Shown here piece by piece: positions 1 to 11,752 of a DNA stretch of 64,000 nucleotides. The stretch is from Aricia agestis (lineage: Eukaryota > Arthropoda > Insecta > Lepidoptera > Lycaenidae), in assembly GCF_905147365.1 (NCBI RefSeq), contig NC_056407.1:11780001-11844000 (forward strand). Direction: 5' to 3'. Both the position numbers and the translations under genes were made by a program. The notes below the pieces were generated by a model that saw nothing but the letters and a program-made list of their open reading frames with translations, was not told the DNA's origin and searched no databases. Numbering within the stretch: position 1 is the stretch's first letter; each line of letters opens with the position of its first letter.

Positions 1-464
1 TGCTTGTTTATTATCTTCCATATTAAATCTTTAAGGAGCACCTTAACCTTTAACGTCACGGGCGGGGTCTACGCAGACCCCACGCGCTGTTTTTTGACGA
101 TAATTTTTTAAATTGGCAAGTTATGATCGCACATTTTCGGCTAATCTCAATGCAACGCGAGGTCTTTCAGTGAGTAAAAGTCAGTCGCTCCTCTGCTAAG
201 AGAAGTTACATTTTTGCTTCTGTGGGGATACCTGCAGACCCCCCCCTGATTTAACGTATATACTTTTTTCACATTGTTTATGTGTTTATTTATTTGGTTT
301 TTTTGAATTGGCTATGTATAAGTGAATAAAATTAAATTAAGAAATTTAAAAAAAACCCCGCCAAAAAACTTTAAAAAGTAATGAAATAATATTTACTGCC
401 TTTAAGTTCAAATAATTCCAAACTTGTGTAAAGTAATATTTTAGTCAATAATTGTTGTCACGGT

Positions 465-795
465 GTGTCGGGGGAGAGCCATGCTTCGGCACGAATGGGC
501 CGGCTCGACCGGATAAATACCACGTTCTCACAGAAAACCGGCGTGAAACAGCGCTTGCGCTGTGTTTCGCCGAGTGAGTGAGTTTACCGGAGGCCCAATC
601 CCCTACCCTATTCCCTTTCCTACCCTCCCCTATTCCCTTCCCTTCCCTACCCTCCCCTATTACCCTATTCCCTCTTAAAAGGCCGGCAACGCACATGCAG
701 CTCTTCTGATGCTGCGAGTGTCCATGGGTGACGGAAGCTGCTTTCCATCAGGTGACCCGTTTGCTCGTTTGCCCCCTTATTTCATAAAAAAAAAA
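465..795 (+). mobile_element. Polypyrimidine-core SINE, copy a
   Basis: One of seven copies of a roughly 310-330 bp repeat. It has a head (GGGAGAGCCATGCTTCGGCA), a CCCTATTCCCTTCCC-type core, the tail block GGTGACCCGTTTGCTCG and a 3' oligo-A run. Short length, oligo-A and copy number indicate a SINE; its family name is not known to me. GGCTCGACCGG in the head resembles a pol III B box, but weakly. Confidence 0.85.
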
Positions 796-799
796 GATA

Positions 800-1015
800 A
801 ACCCTAACTGTCCAGCACTGAGCAGGCTGATGATGATGAATTATAGTTAAGAATACTCTCGATCATGTCAGCTTTTAAACAAAAAAATTTGATCAAAATC
901 GGTCCATCCGTTTAGATGCTACGATGCCACGGACAGATACATACACAGACAAACAGACAGACAGACAGACACGTCAAACTTATAACACCCCTCTTTTTTG
1001 TCGGGGGTTAAAAAA
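800..1015 (+). repeat. Retroelement-tail repeat with CAGA microsatellite
   Basis: AATCGGTCCATCCGTTT, then CAGACAGACAGACAGACA, then CGTCAAACTTATAACACCCC and an A-rich end. This is a common lepidopteran interspersed repeat (recognised from memory), most likely the 3' end of a non-LTR element. It abuts the oligo-A of the preceding SINE. Confidence 0.5.
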
Positions 1016-1364
1016 ATGGTTTCCGACTAACAGGAAATCAAATCGCTCAAATCAGATTATTCAATTTAATGACTCTGAAAGTTTTTAGAACCATTTTGGA
1101 AGGTAGCTAGACCTAGTGCACAAAAAATTAAGCGAAGAAGCTATTACCGTTTCAGAACTAATTATTATTGTACGTAAGCCTTGCTATAAAACTGTTTGCA
1201 AGCCTCATTCAGTAAAATTATTTATTACTTACCTAGCCTACTTGAGGTAGTACTCGAGGAATCATTTTAGTTTAGGGTAGTACTTTTCAAGGATTGACAT
1301 TTTTTTTCGGTAATGTTTATTGTTAATTTTTATTGTTATTACTTATTTATATTATTTTTTTGCT

Positions 1365-3012
1365 GACATTCCGATCTCAACTACAAAAGACTTAAATTCC
1401 TCACCTGAAGTTGCGGAAAGGTTACTTAAAGAAAATGTCAAGGAATGTGATGTCAATTTTATTTTTAAAGAAATCGACTCCAGGGATATTATTAAGACTT
1501 TCAAATCGCTAAATGTTAAAAGTACAACTGATATCTGGGGTATGTCCACAAGAGTTATTAAATCTATAATTGACATCATTGCCCCGCACTAAGCTCTAGT
1601 CTTTAATAATTGTATTAAAAATGGTGTGTTCCCTGACCTAATGAAGCATAGCAAGGTGATGCCTCTCTTCAAAGCTGGGACTAAGTCTGACCCAGCTAAC
1701 TACAGACCAATATCTATTTTGCCAACTTTTAGTAAAGTATTTGAAAAAATAATTCTAAATCAATTACTAGTTCACTTTAACTGTAATAATTTGTTACATA
1801 ACAATCAATTTGGCTTTACTAAAGGTAGGTCCACTACAGATGCAGGCATCAGTCTTCTATGTAGTATATTTGAAGCTTGGGAGGGGTCGCAGGATGCACT
1901 TGGTATCTTCTGCGACCTATCCAAAGCATTTGATTGCGTTGAACATGCTACATTAATCAGAAAATTGTATCATTATGGTATAAGGGACACAGCCCTAAAA
2001 CTGTTAAGTTCTTACCTTGCAAATAGAACGCAAAGAGTTGAAGTTAATTCTAAAAGGTCTAATGGTAGTAAAATAAAGCTAGGTGTTCCACAAGTATCTA
2101 TTTTAGGTCCCTTTCTTTTCCTCATTTACATAAATGACCTACCTTATCTAGTTAAAGATAAGCATGAGATAGTACTTTTTGCTGATGACACTTCACTAAT
2201 TTTTAATGTGAAGCGACAACAATATAATTACGACGAGGTGAATAGTGCTCTCTTAAAAATAGTACAATGGTTTAATGCTAATAATTTACTATTAAATTCT
2301 AACAAAACGAAATGTTTAAAGTTCAGTTTGCCAAATGTTAGACAAGTACAAACCAATGTATTATTAAATGATGAGAAAATGAAATTAGTGGACACCACTG
2401 TTTTCCTAGGTATAACTTTAGACAGTAAATTACAGTGGGGTCCGCATATTGCAAATCTGGCGGATAGGCTCAGTTCTGCAGCATATGCTGTTAAAAAAAT
2501 CAGAGAAATAACTGATGTAGAAACAGCGCGACTTGTTTACTTTAGTTACTTCCACAGCATTATGTCATATGGAATCCTTCTATGGGGAAATGCAGCGGAC
2601 GTTAATTCAATATTCGTGCTGCAGATACGTTACCGTACGTTCTATTTATAAGATGTCATCGTGTGAATCCTTAAGAGAAAAGTTTAAGGAAATAAATATT
2701 CTGACCGTCGCATCTCAATATGTCTTGGATAACGTACTGTATGTAAGAAAGAACTTAAATAATTTCAAAAAGAAAAGCGACAATCATTGTTTTAACACTA
2801 GGAATAAGAACAAATTAGAAATACCAGTGATCAGACTTAGCAAAGTCAGCAAATCTTTTAAAGGCCAGTGTATACGCCTGTACAATAGAATCCCAGAAAA
2901 CGTTCAAAATCTCTCTATCAATAAATTTAAAAATGTAGTAAAAGAACGTTTGTGTACTAAAGCTTATTATAAAATCAATGATTTCATCGACGACAACACA
3001 CCTTGGGAATAG
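1365..3012 (+). pseudogene. Broken non-LTR reverse transcriptase (jockey/CR1-like)
   Basis: The frame carries NYRPISILPTFSKVFEKII, QFGFTKGRSTTDA, the motif A region CDLSKAFDCVEH, GVPQVSILGP (normally GVPQGS) and FADDTSLIF with the catalytic Asp pair at about 2180. The C-terminal LREKFKEINILTVA and INKFKNVVKERL follow. These are standard LINE reverse-transcriptase motifs. It is dead: an in-frame TAA lies at 1590-1592, a frameshift near 2620-2650 splits the C-terminus, and the upstream endonuclease domain is missing. LINE RT is certain; the exact clade is not. Confidence 0.93.
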
Positions 3013-3372
3013 GGTGGTTCTTATAGGCTACTAGAATATTTTTCATAATTCCTATTGTAAATAGCTCTTAGTGATAATATTGTTATATAACATAGTCAAA
3101 TTAACTAGACGCATGGTGATGACGTCATTACGAAGCTTGCATATACATTCCAGTGGTGCGTCAGGTTAATGTGACCGTGTTGTACTGTATATGTTTTAAA
3201 TTGTAATTTTCCATCTTTTTAGTAAAAGATGGCCCCGTGCGAGATTCTTACGCCGGTTCTTCTCGCCGGGTTAGTTCCCGAACCGGTGGTAGGCACCGTA
3301 GTATCGACGTTCGGTGAAGTTTTTGTAAAAAAATTACTCCGAATAAAAATATTTTTGATTTTGATTTTGATA
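3013..3372 (+). mobile_element. LINE 3' UTR and GATTTT-type tail
   Basis: Non-coding sequence after the reverse-transcriptase pseudogene runs through CGAACCGGTGGTAGGCA and AATAAAAATA to a TTTTGATTTTGATTTTGAT tail. The same terminal blocks recur at 16088-16185. That supports a shared 3' end for one LINE family with a simple-repeat tail instead of poly(A). Confidence 0.7.
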
Positions 3373-3850
3373 AGTCCTATTTTATTAGAAAAAAAAAATA
3401 AGTTAGTCAAAAGTAGACATTTTTATTGAATTTTAGTACATGAAACATGTGCCCTAAAAATTCTATGCACGAGATTGGTTAGCTCATAAAAATATTCTTT
3501 ACTGCCTAAATAATGGTTAGTTTATTATTTATTAATGCTTTTCATAAATAAATAATATCTTTTCTCATATTATAAATCAGGTTTTTAAAATTATTAAAGC
3601 ATTCTGAATTTATATGTATATTTATATTGGGGTACTTTATATCTATATTGGGGAACGTTACCCAAAACAACGCGTGTACTTAAAGGTTAAAGGGACAAAA
3701 CCATGTAGAGGTAACCTTCATCGCGTTTCTCGATATAGTTCGAAGTGGCAATATGGCCTAATGACTTTTGAAGTTTATAATTAAACGATGATGAAGTTTC
3801 AAGACCTTTCAAAAAGGTAAGCTAGTACTTAGTAGTTATTTAGTTCATGA
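3373..3850. other. AT-rich spacer
   Basis: Includes the right end of the possible piggyBac-like element (about 3660-3690). No gene or other repeat recognised. Confidence 0.5.
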
Positions 3851-3851
3851 A

Positions 3852-4096
3852 ATCTATATTATATATAAAACTCGAAGGTGACTGACTGATTGACATAGTG
3901 ATCTATCAACGCACATCCCAAACCACTGGACGGATCGGGCTGAATTTTGGCATGCAGGTAGATGTTATGACGTAGGCATCCGCTAAGAAAGGATTTTGAT
4001 AAATTCCAACCCCAAGGGGTTCAAACAGGGGATAAAAGTTTGTATATAATAATACTTCTTTACGCGAGCGAAGCCGCGGGCATAAGCTCATGATAA
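3852..4096 (-). mobile_element. Helitron-like fragment, type H1
   Basis: A close relative lies at 49632-49875: ACTGACTGATTGACATAGTG, GGACGGATCGGGCTGAA, CATGCAGGTAGAT and an end reading GCGAGCGAAGCCGCGGGCA. Short GC-rich ends of this kind are typical of lepidopteran Helitron-like repeats, from memory. Non-coding. Confidence 0.65.
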
Positions 4097-4538
4097 AATA
4101 AAATAGTATCGTATTGCATATTGATAAATTAATAAAATTAAAAAGGAAACAAGGATGGAAAAGTTTATGATAACTTCTACTAATACTTTCTTAATAAAAT
4201 AGCATTGTTGGCTCCAAAATAGGACGAAGTGTAGACAAACTAAACGTGGCTTATAAGTTATAACTTATAAGTAATCAGGTCATATATTAAAGTTGGAAAA
4301 CACGTCACTTGTTAGCGGAGCCCCGGGTGGTGAGGGCCGATTCATTATTTATAATCCAGATATTTGAAGTACGGGTCATGATAAATGAACTGTGTTACAA
4401 TCTATTATTATCAACTGCTGGTTGTTGTAACGATTTAGATTAATTAATTGGATATTTTCATCACGAATATTGAACTTAGAATAAATCTTTGTTTACGCTT
4501 AGGATTTTTGAATAATTTGAAAATAAACATAAGAGGTG

Positions 4539-4865
4539 TCAAGGGATACCCGAATGGAACGAAGTTATTTAAAAAACATGTTTTTTGAACAACAGTAGTT
4601 GTTCGAAAAACATGTAAGTATACATATTATACACTCAAAAAATATTTAATAACGCTCAGGAATACTATTAAAGCCCAGGAATACTAGGTAACAACGCGTT
4701 GGTTTATTCTCAAAAAACGCCATCTAGTTGACGCACAGGAATACTATCAACGCCCTCTACCCCTACCATGCAGGTACTAATAAAAAAGTGTCGAGGTCAA
4801 ATATCGTTCTGTCTAGCCTATTTAGCCTTTACGCCGAACGCGCGATAAGGAACTTCGTTCCAATA
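4539..4865 (+). repeat. Interspersed repeat E, copy 1
   Basis: Begins GAGGTGTCAAGGGATACCC, contains AACGCCCTCTACCCCTACC and AAAAAGTGTCGAGGTCAAAT, and ends near GGAACTTCGTTCC. Further copies lie at 13176-13520 (reverse) and 31663-31925. GGAACGAAGTT near one end and AACTTCGTTCC near the other suggest inverted ends. Class not determined. Confidence 0.7.
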
Positions 4866-5776
4866 AGTCCTGAGTGACCTGACATTGCTGGAATAAATGA
4901 AGTAAAAACATATTAATTCAAACGATAGGCTTGTATTGTCTTTTACGAATAATCACGACCACAGTGCCGATAGGTAGTGTCCATAATGAGATTATGAGTC
5001 TTTGTTTTTTTTAAAAACGAAGTGGACCATTGAATAAAGGAATTTTCAATAAAATCTCATGAAGCTAAAGGCAATGCCGCGTTTCCAGCGCCGTAAAGAC
5101 AAATTCAGTTTAAACCGCAATAGCTCTGTAAATAAAGTTTTGTTCACATGCACTCCGAGCTTCTGTTAAATACTTCGCAAACACGAACCAGTGTTAACCA
5201 AAGCAAATAGTACAAAAGGTTGGCTATTCAGTAAAAATCTTAAATTTTTAACAACCAGTTGAATGAAACGGGTTTCGATTTATTTTTTGTCAGAATACAT
5301 TGTGTTGTTATTGACTTGTTTGTAACGCTAAATAAACGTTACTTTTACTCTATTTACATTTTACGTATGTTTTTATAAGCCGAGCCGTTCTACGAAATAT
5401 ATTCATAACAATATTATGTTCTCTTAAAAAATATTGTTTGGAATGTAAAGAAATAAAGAAAAATATTTTGTTGAATTCGCTTTGAAACTGCTTGGTTATT
5501 TTTTTTACAAGTAGACCACAAAAACGTAGAGAATATATAAATAGTTTCGTGAAACTCTAAATTTAAGCACAGAAAGCCGGGAATTATTTCTAGTTTCTAA
5601 ATAAGATAATGTTCTCTCCACATTAACGAAGGGTTACGAATGATTATAGCAGGGGAGCCCAAGAAGGGATCGACATGCTGTGTCTAGTTATTATGATATC
5701 GGAATCAGATTTTTGACGTGGTGGGCTTAAAAAAAAGTTATTCTCGAATATTGAAATGTCATCGGATTTGTCAGAT
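4866..5776. other. Unannotated AT-rich DNA
   Basis: No gene, RNA or repeat recognised on either strand. Confidence 0.5.
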
Positions 5777-5779
5777 TAA

Positions 5780-5919
5780 GCCCCAATTTCACCAACGTCT
5801 GTTAGTGTTAACAGCTTGTTAAAATGTCATGTCTTCTCTTTCATTCATAAGAAAAACGAAAGAGGTAACGTGATACTAATTCGAGCGTTAACTTTAACAG
5901 TCGTTAGTGAAATTGGGGC
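5780..5919. mobile_element. TAA-flanked MITE
   Basis: Inverted ends GCCCCAATTTCAC / GTGAAATTGGGGC, directly flanked by TAA at 5777-5779 and 5920-5922. A 140-bp non-coding element with a 3-bp TWA duplication fits PIF/Harbinger-type MITEs. Related ends occur in the element at 51164-51968. Confidence 0.75.
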
Positions 5920-6338
5920 TAAGATAGGGGATTTTTAGTATACTCCAAAGAAGCTTCTATTTATAGCACTGACGTTTTAAAGGATAGGTGAGCATGTAGC
6001 ATTTTAAAATATAAGAAATAAAGCTTTGACTCGCACTTGGCAGATTATTTTATCAGTTTTACCTTATGTAAAAAAAAAAAACCACTAGGTCTCCATGACG
6101 CTCGAGTAACTACACGAATAGCACTCTGGGCTCCTCTACTATTAGGGGAATGTTTCAACGTGAGTCGCTATGTAAATGTTAAACTATAAATGACATAACA
6201 TTCATACCCGCTTCAGCGTGGATCACGGTTTAAGCCAGAAGAAGTTTCTATTCATTTATCACGACTAATCTACCGCATTACACGGCCAGTCGCAGTTGAA
6301 ATACAATTCACGAATTAGTGCAAATAATGGACACTAGC

Positions 6339-6551
6339 TATTTGACCGAGCTTTGCTCGGTATTCGATAAAACACGAATAAAATGACATTTTTAACCGAC
6401 TTCCAAAAAGGAGGAGGTTATATGTTCGGCTGTAATGACATTTTCTAAAAATGATTCCTAGCTAGATCGATTTATCGCCCCCGAAACCCCCTATATACTA
6501 AATTTCATGAAAATCGTCGCAGCCGATTTCGAGATTCCAATTATAATATAT
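6339..6551 (+). repeat. Repeat K, interrupted copy
   Basis: GACCGAGCTTTGCTCGGTATT through GATCGATTTATCGCCCCCG to an ATATAT end. A reverse copy at 53183-53336 lacks the 41-bp insert found here at 6393-6433, which is flanked by AATGACATTTT on both sides. The palindromic CGAGC...GCTCG head is Helitron-like. Confidence 0.75.
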
Positions 6552-6559
6552 ATACAAGA

Positions 6560-7470
6560 ATTGTTCATTTAAAGATATAAGATAATTGTGGACTCACATA
6601 TTACATACGAATTTAATCCTTCTTCTTTAAAAATCTTGATTTTTATGTTTATACATTTCAAGGGAAAAACCAGAAAAAGTAGGTTGCTTGTCTTAAAAAT
6701 ACTTCTCACATTATCTTTGCTTTAGCACGCTTCATAATAAAAAATAAAATAAAATGTGTTTATTTCAGGTATCACGGACCAATAATGTAAAAAAATCATA
6801 AATTAGCATCACATTAAACTTAAACATAAAAAAATACTAATAATCTAGTCTAGTATTGTCTTAATAGTTAAGGTAAGGTTATTTTTAATCAATTATATAT
6901 TTTATACAACAAGTTCAAAATAAGTAATAAAAACTTTTAGCTGTGATTAATCAAATATGTTTTCAAAACGATTTTGTGAAGTATAAAAATTTCCAATTTA
7001 AAAAACTTTTGAAGTTATCACCTAATAGGCATCGTTAGCTTTAACAATATTGACCTTCGTCACTCTTTTAAGTTTGTTCTTTGATACATTAATATCATCA
7101 TAATATTCTTTTGAAAGTAAAAACGCTGCAAAAATTAATTACTCTCTCGTGTGCTCTTTTACAAACAAATAGGTGTGTTGTTTGTGAAGTCGGGGTGGAA
7201 TTAGTCGCCGTCGTTAGCGATTCCCCTATGGCCTGATAAGAGTTCTGGAGCTCTGTTTCTGTTATTCAAACACTTTTGTCTTCTACCATTAAAATTGTTA
7301 TGCCTCTACGTTTGTTTTAATCCTACACCACAATAATTACATAACTTAGTTACACAAAAAGTAATTGTGACAGTGTGATTATTGTTATTTTAGATATGAT
7401 ATATTTTTATTCTATTTATTTTGGTATTTCGATTTCGATTGTTTTACTTTAGTCTGAAATCTCAAAAAGT
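6560..7470. other. Unannotated AT-rich DNA
   Basis: No gene or repeat recognised. Short runs of A/T dominate. Confidence 0.5.
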
Positions 7471-7472
7471 CG

Positions 7473-7537
7473 ACATAATTCAAATTTGATATGCTATGAG
7501 TATTATTATACACATAGTATATCAAATTTGAATTATG
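7473..7537. repeat. Short inverted repeat (25-nt arms)
   Basis: CATAATTCAAATTTGATAT and its inverted partner are separated by a 15-nt loop, with one mismatch in 25. It could be a small MITE remnant or an RNA hairpin. Confidence 0.7.
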
Positions 7538-7984
7538 TTATACTAACATATATTTAAAAACGTTTTTTATAAATTATTCTACTAAATACTTAAGCCCTGT
7601 AAACTATAAACGATATCTAGAGTAATTAATCATTAAACTTTGATACTTATGAAATACACGAATTTCTTAAATAACCTATAATTTGTTCGGTTTTCAGGAA
7701 GTTTGCTATTTCGTTAAATTTATTAGTACAGTTAAATAGTTGAATAGCGCATCGGAACATTCTCCGCAATAATAAAGTTCTAAAAAGGAGTAATAAATAG
7801 AACTTTTTACAAGAGGTAGTAAATTACGGTAGTAAATTGATGGAAATTCAGTTATTTTTTTCTGTAAATATTAATAAAATATCATAAATTAAAAATCAAT
7901 AGTAATGAAAATGAAAACTTACCTTTTTTAAAGTTTTATTAAAATCTATTTTTTAGGAAACCTGTATGAAACGGAAATGACAAA

Positions 7985-8175
7985 GAAAGCAGCTTTTAGG
8001 AAGTAGGTATATCACGCATTTCCCGTAGTCCCACCTTCAGGAGCAGGAACACCGTTGGGGTTTTAGTGGGTAGTCCCGGGTGCGTCTTCCGTCCGCCCCA
8101 GGGAGTCCCACATACCTCGGTGGTCCTCCCCAGGCCCCGAGGATGCGTAAAAGCATTCCCCCAACGAAAAAAAAA
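7985..8175 (-). repeat. GC-rich interspersed repeat, minus orientation
   Basis: A GC-rich patch (GGTGGTCCTCCCCAGGCCCC and GGGTAGTCCCGGGTGCG) ending in an oligo-A run on the + strand at 8166-8178. I recognise it as a common lepidopteran repeat, but its class is uncertain. Open frames across it are not genes. Confidence 0.45.
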
Positions 8176-8179
8176 AAGG

Positions 8180-8715
8180 TATAGCACGGGAGCCCATAGA
8201 ATTTTTTTTTTATTACTATCAAGCTAATTTTTTGGGATTAGCTTCATTTTCATAAGACGAACAACATTTTTATCTGCGAAAAATCTCTTAAGTGGTAGTT
8301 AACAGAGATAGAAAGGATATTTTCATACTTTGAATTGATGGTCCTAAAATATGGACTTTTTTATTTGTAGGACAGAGATACACTTAAATTAAGTATATAA
8401 CTATTAATCTATCAATATAAAAAAAATCTGCTAGTTCATTAGTCAATCAAGTTTTGTTGATTACAGAACCCTAAAACGGAACCCTAATCAGCAGATTTTT
8501 TGTATTTTTTGTATGTCAGAGTACCATTGTCCTACAAATAAAACAGTCCTTGAGGACCATCAATTCAAAGTATGAATTCCTTGCTATCTTTGTTAGCTAT
8601 CCCTTTCGAGATTTTTCGCAAATAAAAATGTTGTTCGTCTTATCAAAATGAAGCTGCTCACAAAAAATTTGCTTGTTAGTAATAAAAAAAAATGTTCTAA
8701 GGCTCCCGTACTATA
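8180..8715. mobile_element. 536-bp fold-back element
   Basis: The ends TATAGCACGGGAGCC and GGCTCCCGTACTATA are inverted, and similarity continues through most of both halves (for example AAGACGAACAACATTTTTAT and TTGAATTGATGGTCCT each reappear reversed). Almost the entire element can form one long hairpin. No protein is coded. Confidence 0.85.
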
Positions 8716-8762
8716 GTACAATCTATAACAATATACAGGTAAATCACATAATATTATAATAT

Positions 8763-9830
8763 TACTAGAAGTCCCGCGCGGCTTCGCCCGCGTAAATTAG
8801 GAATTTTACAGAAACCGTACATTTTCCCATAAAAAATAGCACTTGGTCTACTCTATATCTGTGCTTAATATTGCCATAAAAATTGCTCCAGTAGTTGGTA
8901 ATTTTTTATATTTCCTCCGTTTTTCCCACATTTTCCTGAGTTTCTTCGGTCGTATTAGTCTTAGCGTGATAATATATAGCCTATAGTCTTACTCGATAAA
9001 TTAGCTATCTAACACTGGAATAAGTTTCTAAATCGGACCAGTAGTTCCTGAGATAAGTGCGTTCAAGCAAACATACTCTTCAGGTTTATAATATTAGGTA
9101 GGTATAGATTTTTTTTAATTATCGCTTGACAAACTCGAGTCTCGATCTAAAAGACTATGAAAATTACCAATAACAGGGTCATTATAGGGTCATAAGTCAT
9201 AACCATGGGACGATGCATGGTATAATATGGTAGTGATGATGATGATGATGATGATTAATGTAATTTGCATAGTTACTTTCCGTTCTTAAAACAACGCTGA
9301 AACTCCCAAACTTGTATCTATAAAGAATCAGGAGTTCTCTCAGCACCTTCCGAACCACGGTATACAAGGTATACCTCGGTGCAAAATCTTACTTGTTGGT
9401 AGCATATGCTTAGAATACTTTTCACGAAACCGAAGTCACCACCTGTTTCCCAATAAATTTTGAGGAGTTCCCTCGATTACTTATGGATCCTTCATCAGAT
9501 CACCGCTTTTGTAAATATAATACCTAATTGGGATGATACCCTATATACAAAAAGAAAAATTTTGAAAATCGGTTAACAAACGGCGGAGTAATCGTTGAAT
9601 ATATTAAGAAAACAAACATAACACCTCACCCATTTTGAAAGTCGGTTAAAATTGTAGCCTATTATATGTGTTATTCTTATGTATAAGCTATATTATTGTA
9701 AAGATTCATTAAAATCCGTTCAGTAGTTTTTGCGTGAAAGAGTTACAAACATCCATACATCCACACATCCACACATCCATACATCCATACATCTATACAT
9801 TCAAACAAACTTGCGCCTTTATAATATTAG
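8763..9830 (-). mobile_element. Helitron-like composite H3 carrying a LINE tail, reverse copy
   Basis: The left end reads ACTAGAAGTCCCGCGCGGCT, the complement of a ...GCCGCGCGGGACTTCTAGT terminus. The other end has AGGCGCAAGTTTG-type sequence and a CATCCATA microsatellite. In the middle (about 9225-9655) is a retroelement tail ending AAGTCGGTTAAAA. The same order recurs, inverted, at 14731-15655. A TGATGATGATGATGATGA run lies at 9234. Confidence 0.7.
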
Positions 9831-9839
9831 TAGGATTAG

Positions 9840-10360
9840 TAGGATAGTAGGATATTTTCGAAATAGTTACGTTACAAATATTTTCTGGAAGTACTAATAA
9901 AAAATATTGAACAAAGAATCTATTGACTTTTTCTGGGCTTCGGAATTAAGATTTCAACTTAGCCGATACGATCGAGCGAAACAACGGAATATGAAACAAG
10001 ATGAATGGATCCGATATGGAAATGGGCGGGTTTCTCTAATCACATGCCAAAATATATCAGCAATGAATATTTCTATTATGTTCTTACATCGAAAATCATA
10101 AGAAAATATGTGTATGAGCTGGTTATCGCATATTGGTATTTAAAATGTTTCAATTGTATTAGCCACATGCTAATCATAAGTAACAACATTCAAAGTACTG
10201 AATATTAAAAGTACTTTATTGTGAGTAGAACGTAAGAAAGAAAAACCAATCATTTCTCATAAAAGTACTACGAAAACAATTGGTAAAGAAACAAAATTTA
10301 GCACTGTACAGAGATTCAGCGAAATTGCACGGAAAGTATGTAGGAAGTCTTGTCATGTTA
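9840..10360. other. Unannotated DNA
   Basis: Short open frames at 9907-10208 have no recognisable motifs. No repeat recognised. Confidence 0.4.
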
Positions 10361-10364
10361 TGTA

Positions 10365-10606
10365 CAGTGCTCCCAAAGTGATAATGCGCATAGAAATTTT
10401 CGTAATTTTTCGGCAACGATCGTATTTCCCGAGCGTCGGAGGACGTCGCTGCAAGCGCTGTTTTAAACTTAACTTTAAGAAAAACAGCGCTTGCAGCGAC
10501 GTAGCTAGGCGCCTGACGTTGCTTGGACATTACCAGGGTTACGCTGTTTTTTTGATTACGACAATTAGCGAAGATTTCCATGCGCATTATTAATTTGGGA
10601 GTACTG
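10365..10606. mobile_element. Tc1/mariner-like MITE with TA flanks
   Basis: Ends CAGTGCTCCCAAA / TTTGGGAGTACTG, flanked by TA at 10363-10364 and 10607-10608. A second strong inner hairpin (CGTCGCTGCAAGCGCTGTTT) lies at the centre. CAGT ends with TA target sites are typical of Tc1/mariner elements. The 169-aa minus-strand open frame across it is an artefact of the fold-back. Confidence 0.75.
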
Positions 10607-10609
10607 TAT

Positions 10610-11147
10610 GTGCACTGTGCAGCCAGACTGACGAGCGGGAACGGAAAATATGCGCGTTTCTTTTGGATACAATATAATATCTTGCCTTCTGTACGAGATG
10701 GCATGGATGGATGGTGGCATGCCATGTAGTTGTCAGCACCGTTAAACCATCTTCACACACACTACGACATGGGTAAACTCCTATAACTGTATTTAACGCA
10801 GCGTTTTGACACGAAGCTCGCGTATCGTGAAAGCCTGAAAGTCTCCAGCTTGTTTCCTACAAAATTAGTGGAGCGAGAAATTCTGCGATCGTAGACGCGA
10901 TCGTTTCGGACGTTGGAACGCAAACTTGCACCATTCCCAGCGTAATCGCCCACTAAGCACTAACACGAGCTCATTTCGTGTTACAACCACTAATTCAATG
11001 GTGTTTTACTCAGATTACAAATGGACAGAAATTATATGACATAGATGACAGATAATACGTGCGTTTGTGCCGCTGTGTAGATGGTACCTTAATTTCTATA
11101 AATAGAATACGAGATTTTATATTCTATAAGGAATAATAACTCTTTAG
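10610..11147. other. Unannotated DNA, moderately GC-richer
   Basis: A less AT-rich patch at about 10760-10960 (TCTGCGATCGTAGACGCGATC) has no recognisable gene or repeat. Confidence 0.4.
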
Positions 11148-11462
11148 ACGTGGGAGAGCCATGATTCGGCACGAATGGGCTGGCTCGACCGGAGAAATAC
11201 CACGTTCTCACAGAAAACCGGCGTGAAACAGCGCTTGCGCTGTGTTTAGCCGAGTGAGTGAGTTTACCGGAGGCCCAATTTAGGAGGTTCTACCCTATTC
11301 CCTTCCCTTCCCATCCCTACCCTCCCCTATTACCCTATTCCCTCTTAAAATACCGGCAACGCACCTGCAGCTCTGCTGATGCTGCGAGTGTCCATGGGCG
11401 ACGGAAGTTGATTTCCATCAGGTAACCCGTTTGCTCGTTTGCCCTCTTATTTCATAAAAAAA
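11148..11462 (+). mobile_element. Polypyrimidine-core SINE, copy b
   Basis: Same head, core and tail as copy a, with oligo-A at 11455-11462. Full length apart from small core deletions. Confidence 0.88.
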
Positions 11463-11752
11463 TAACACGTTCCAATAATCCAGCATTATGAGAAAAGGTA
11501 ACATCTTAAAATTCTTATTACTAAAAGCTGTGTATATGTACTTGTTAGCCTCATGGCAGGATGTTAGCATCTCAACCAAGCAGGTTAGGTCTTCGGCACC
11601 CTAAAAAAGGTAAAAATAAAACTATTGTTAGTGCTAAAGATTTATTCTTGACCTGCTGATGTTGTTCTGCTCCAAACAAGTGGGTCTTTTGTATCAGAAC
11701 TCATAAATATAATATTATCTACTTACACCAGATTTTCTTGTGACTATTAACT

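Larger units (their letters stand above)
47..3686. mobile_element. Possible piggyBac-like element flanked by TTAA
   Basis: TTAA stands at 43-46 and again at 3687-3690. Reading inward from each side, both ends begin CCTTTAA and share CACG a few bases later. The left end also has the palindrome GGGGTCTACGCAGACCCC at 64-81. TTAA target sites with short inverted ends starting CC are typical of piggyBac-like elements. No transposase is visible inside, so it would be non-autonomous, later filled by a SINE and a LINE fragment. The terminal match is short and chance is possible. Confidence 0.35.

Noticed and set aside
445..696. Open frame on the minus strand, Arg/Gly-rich
   Set aside because: It lies over the purine/pyrimidine core of a SINE; similar frames occur over other copies (for example 57843-58116).
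10216..10725. 169-residue minus-strand open frame
   Set aside because: It spans a TA-flanked fold-back MITE and has no domain-like pattern.
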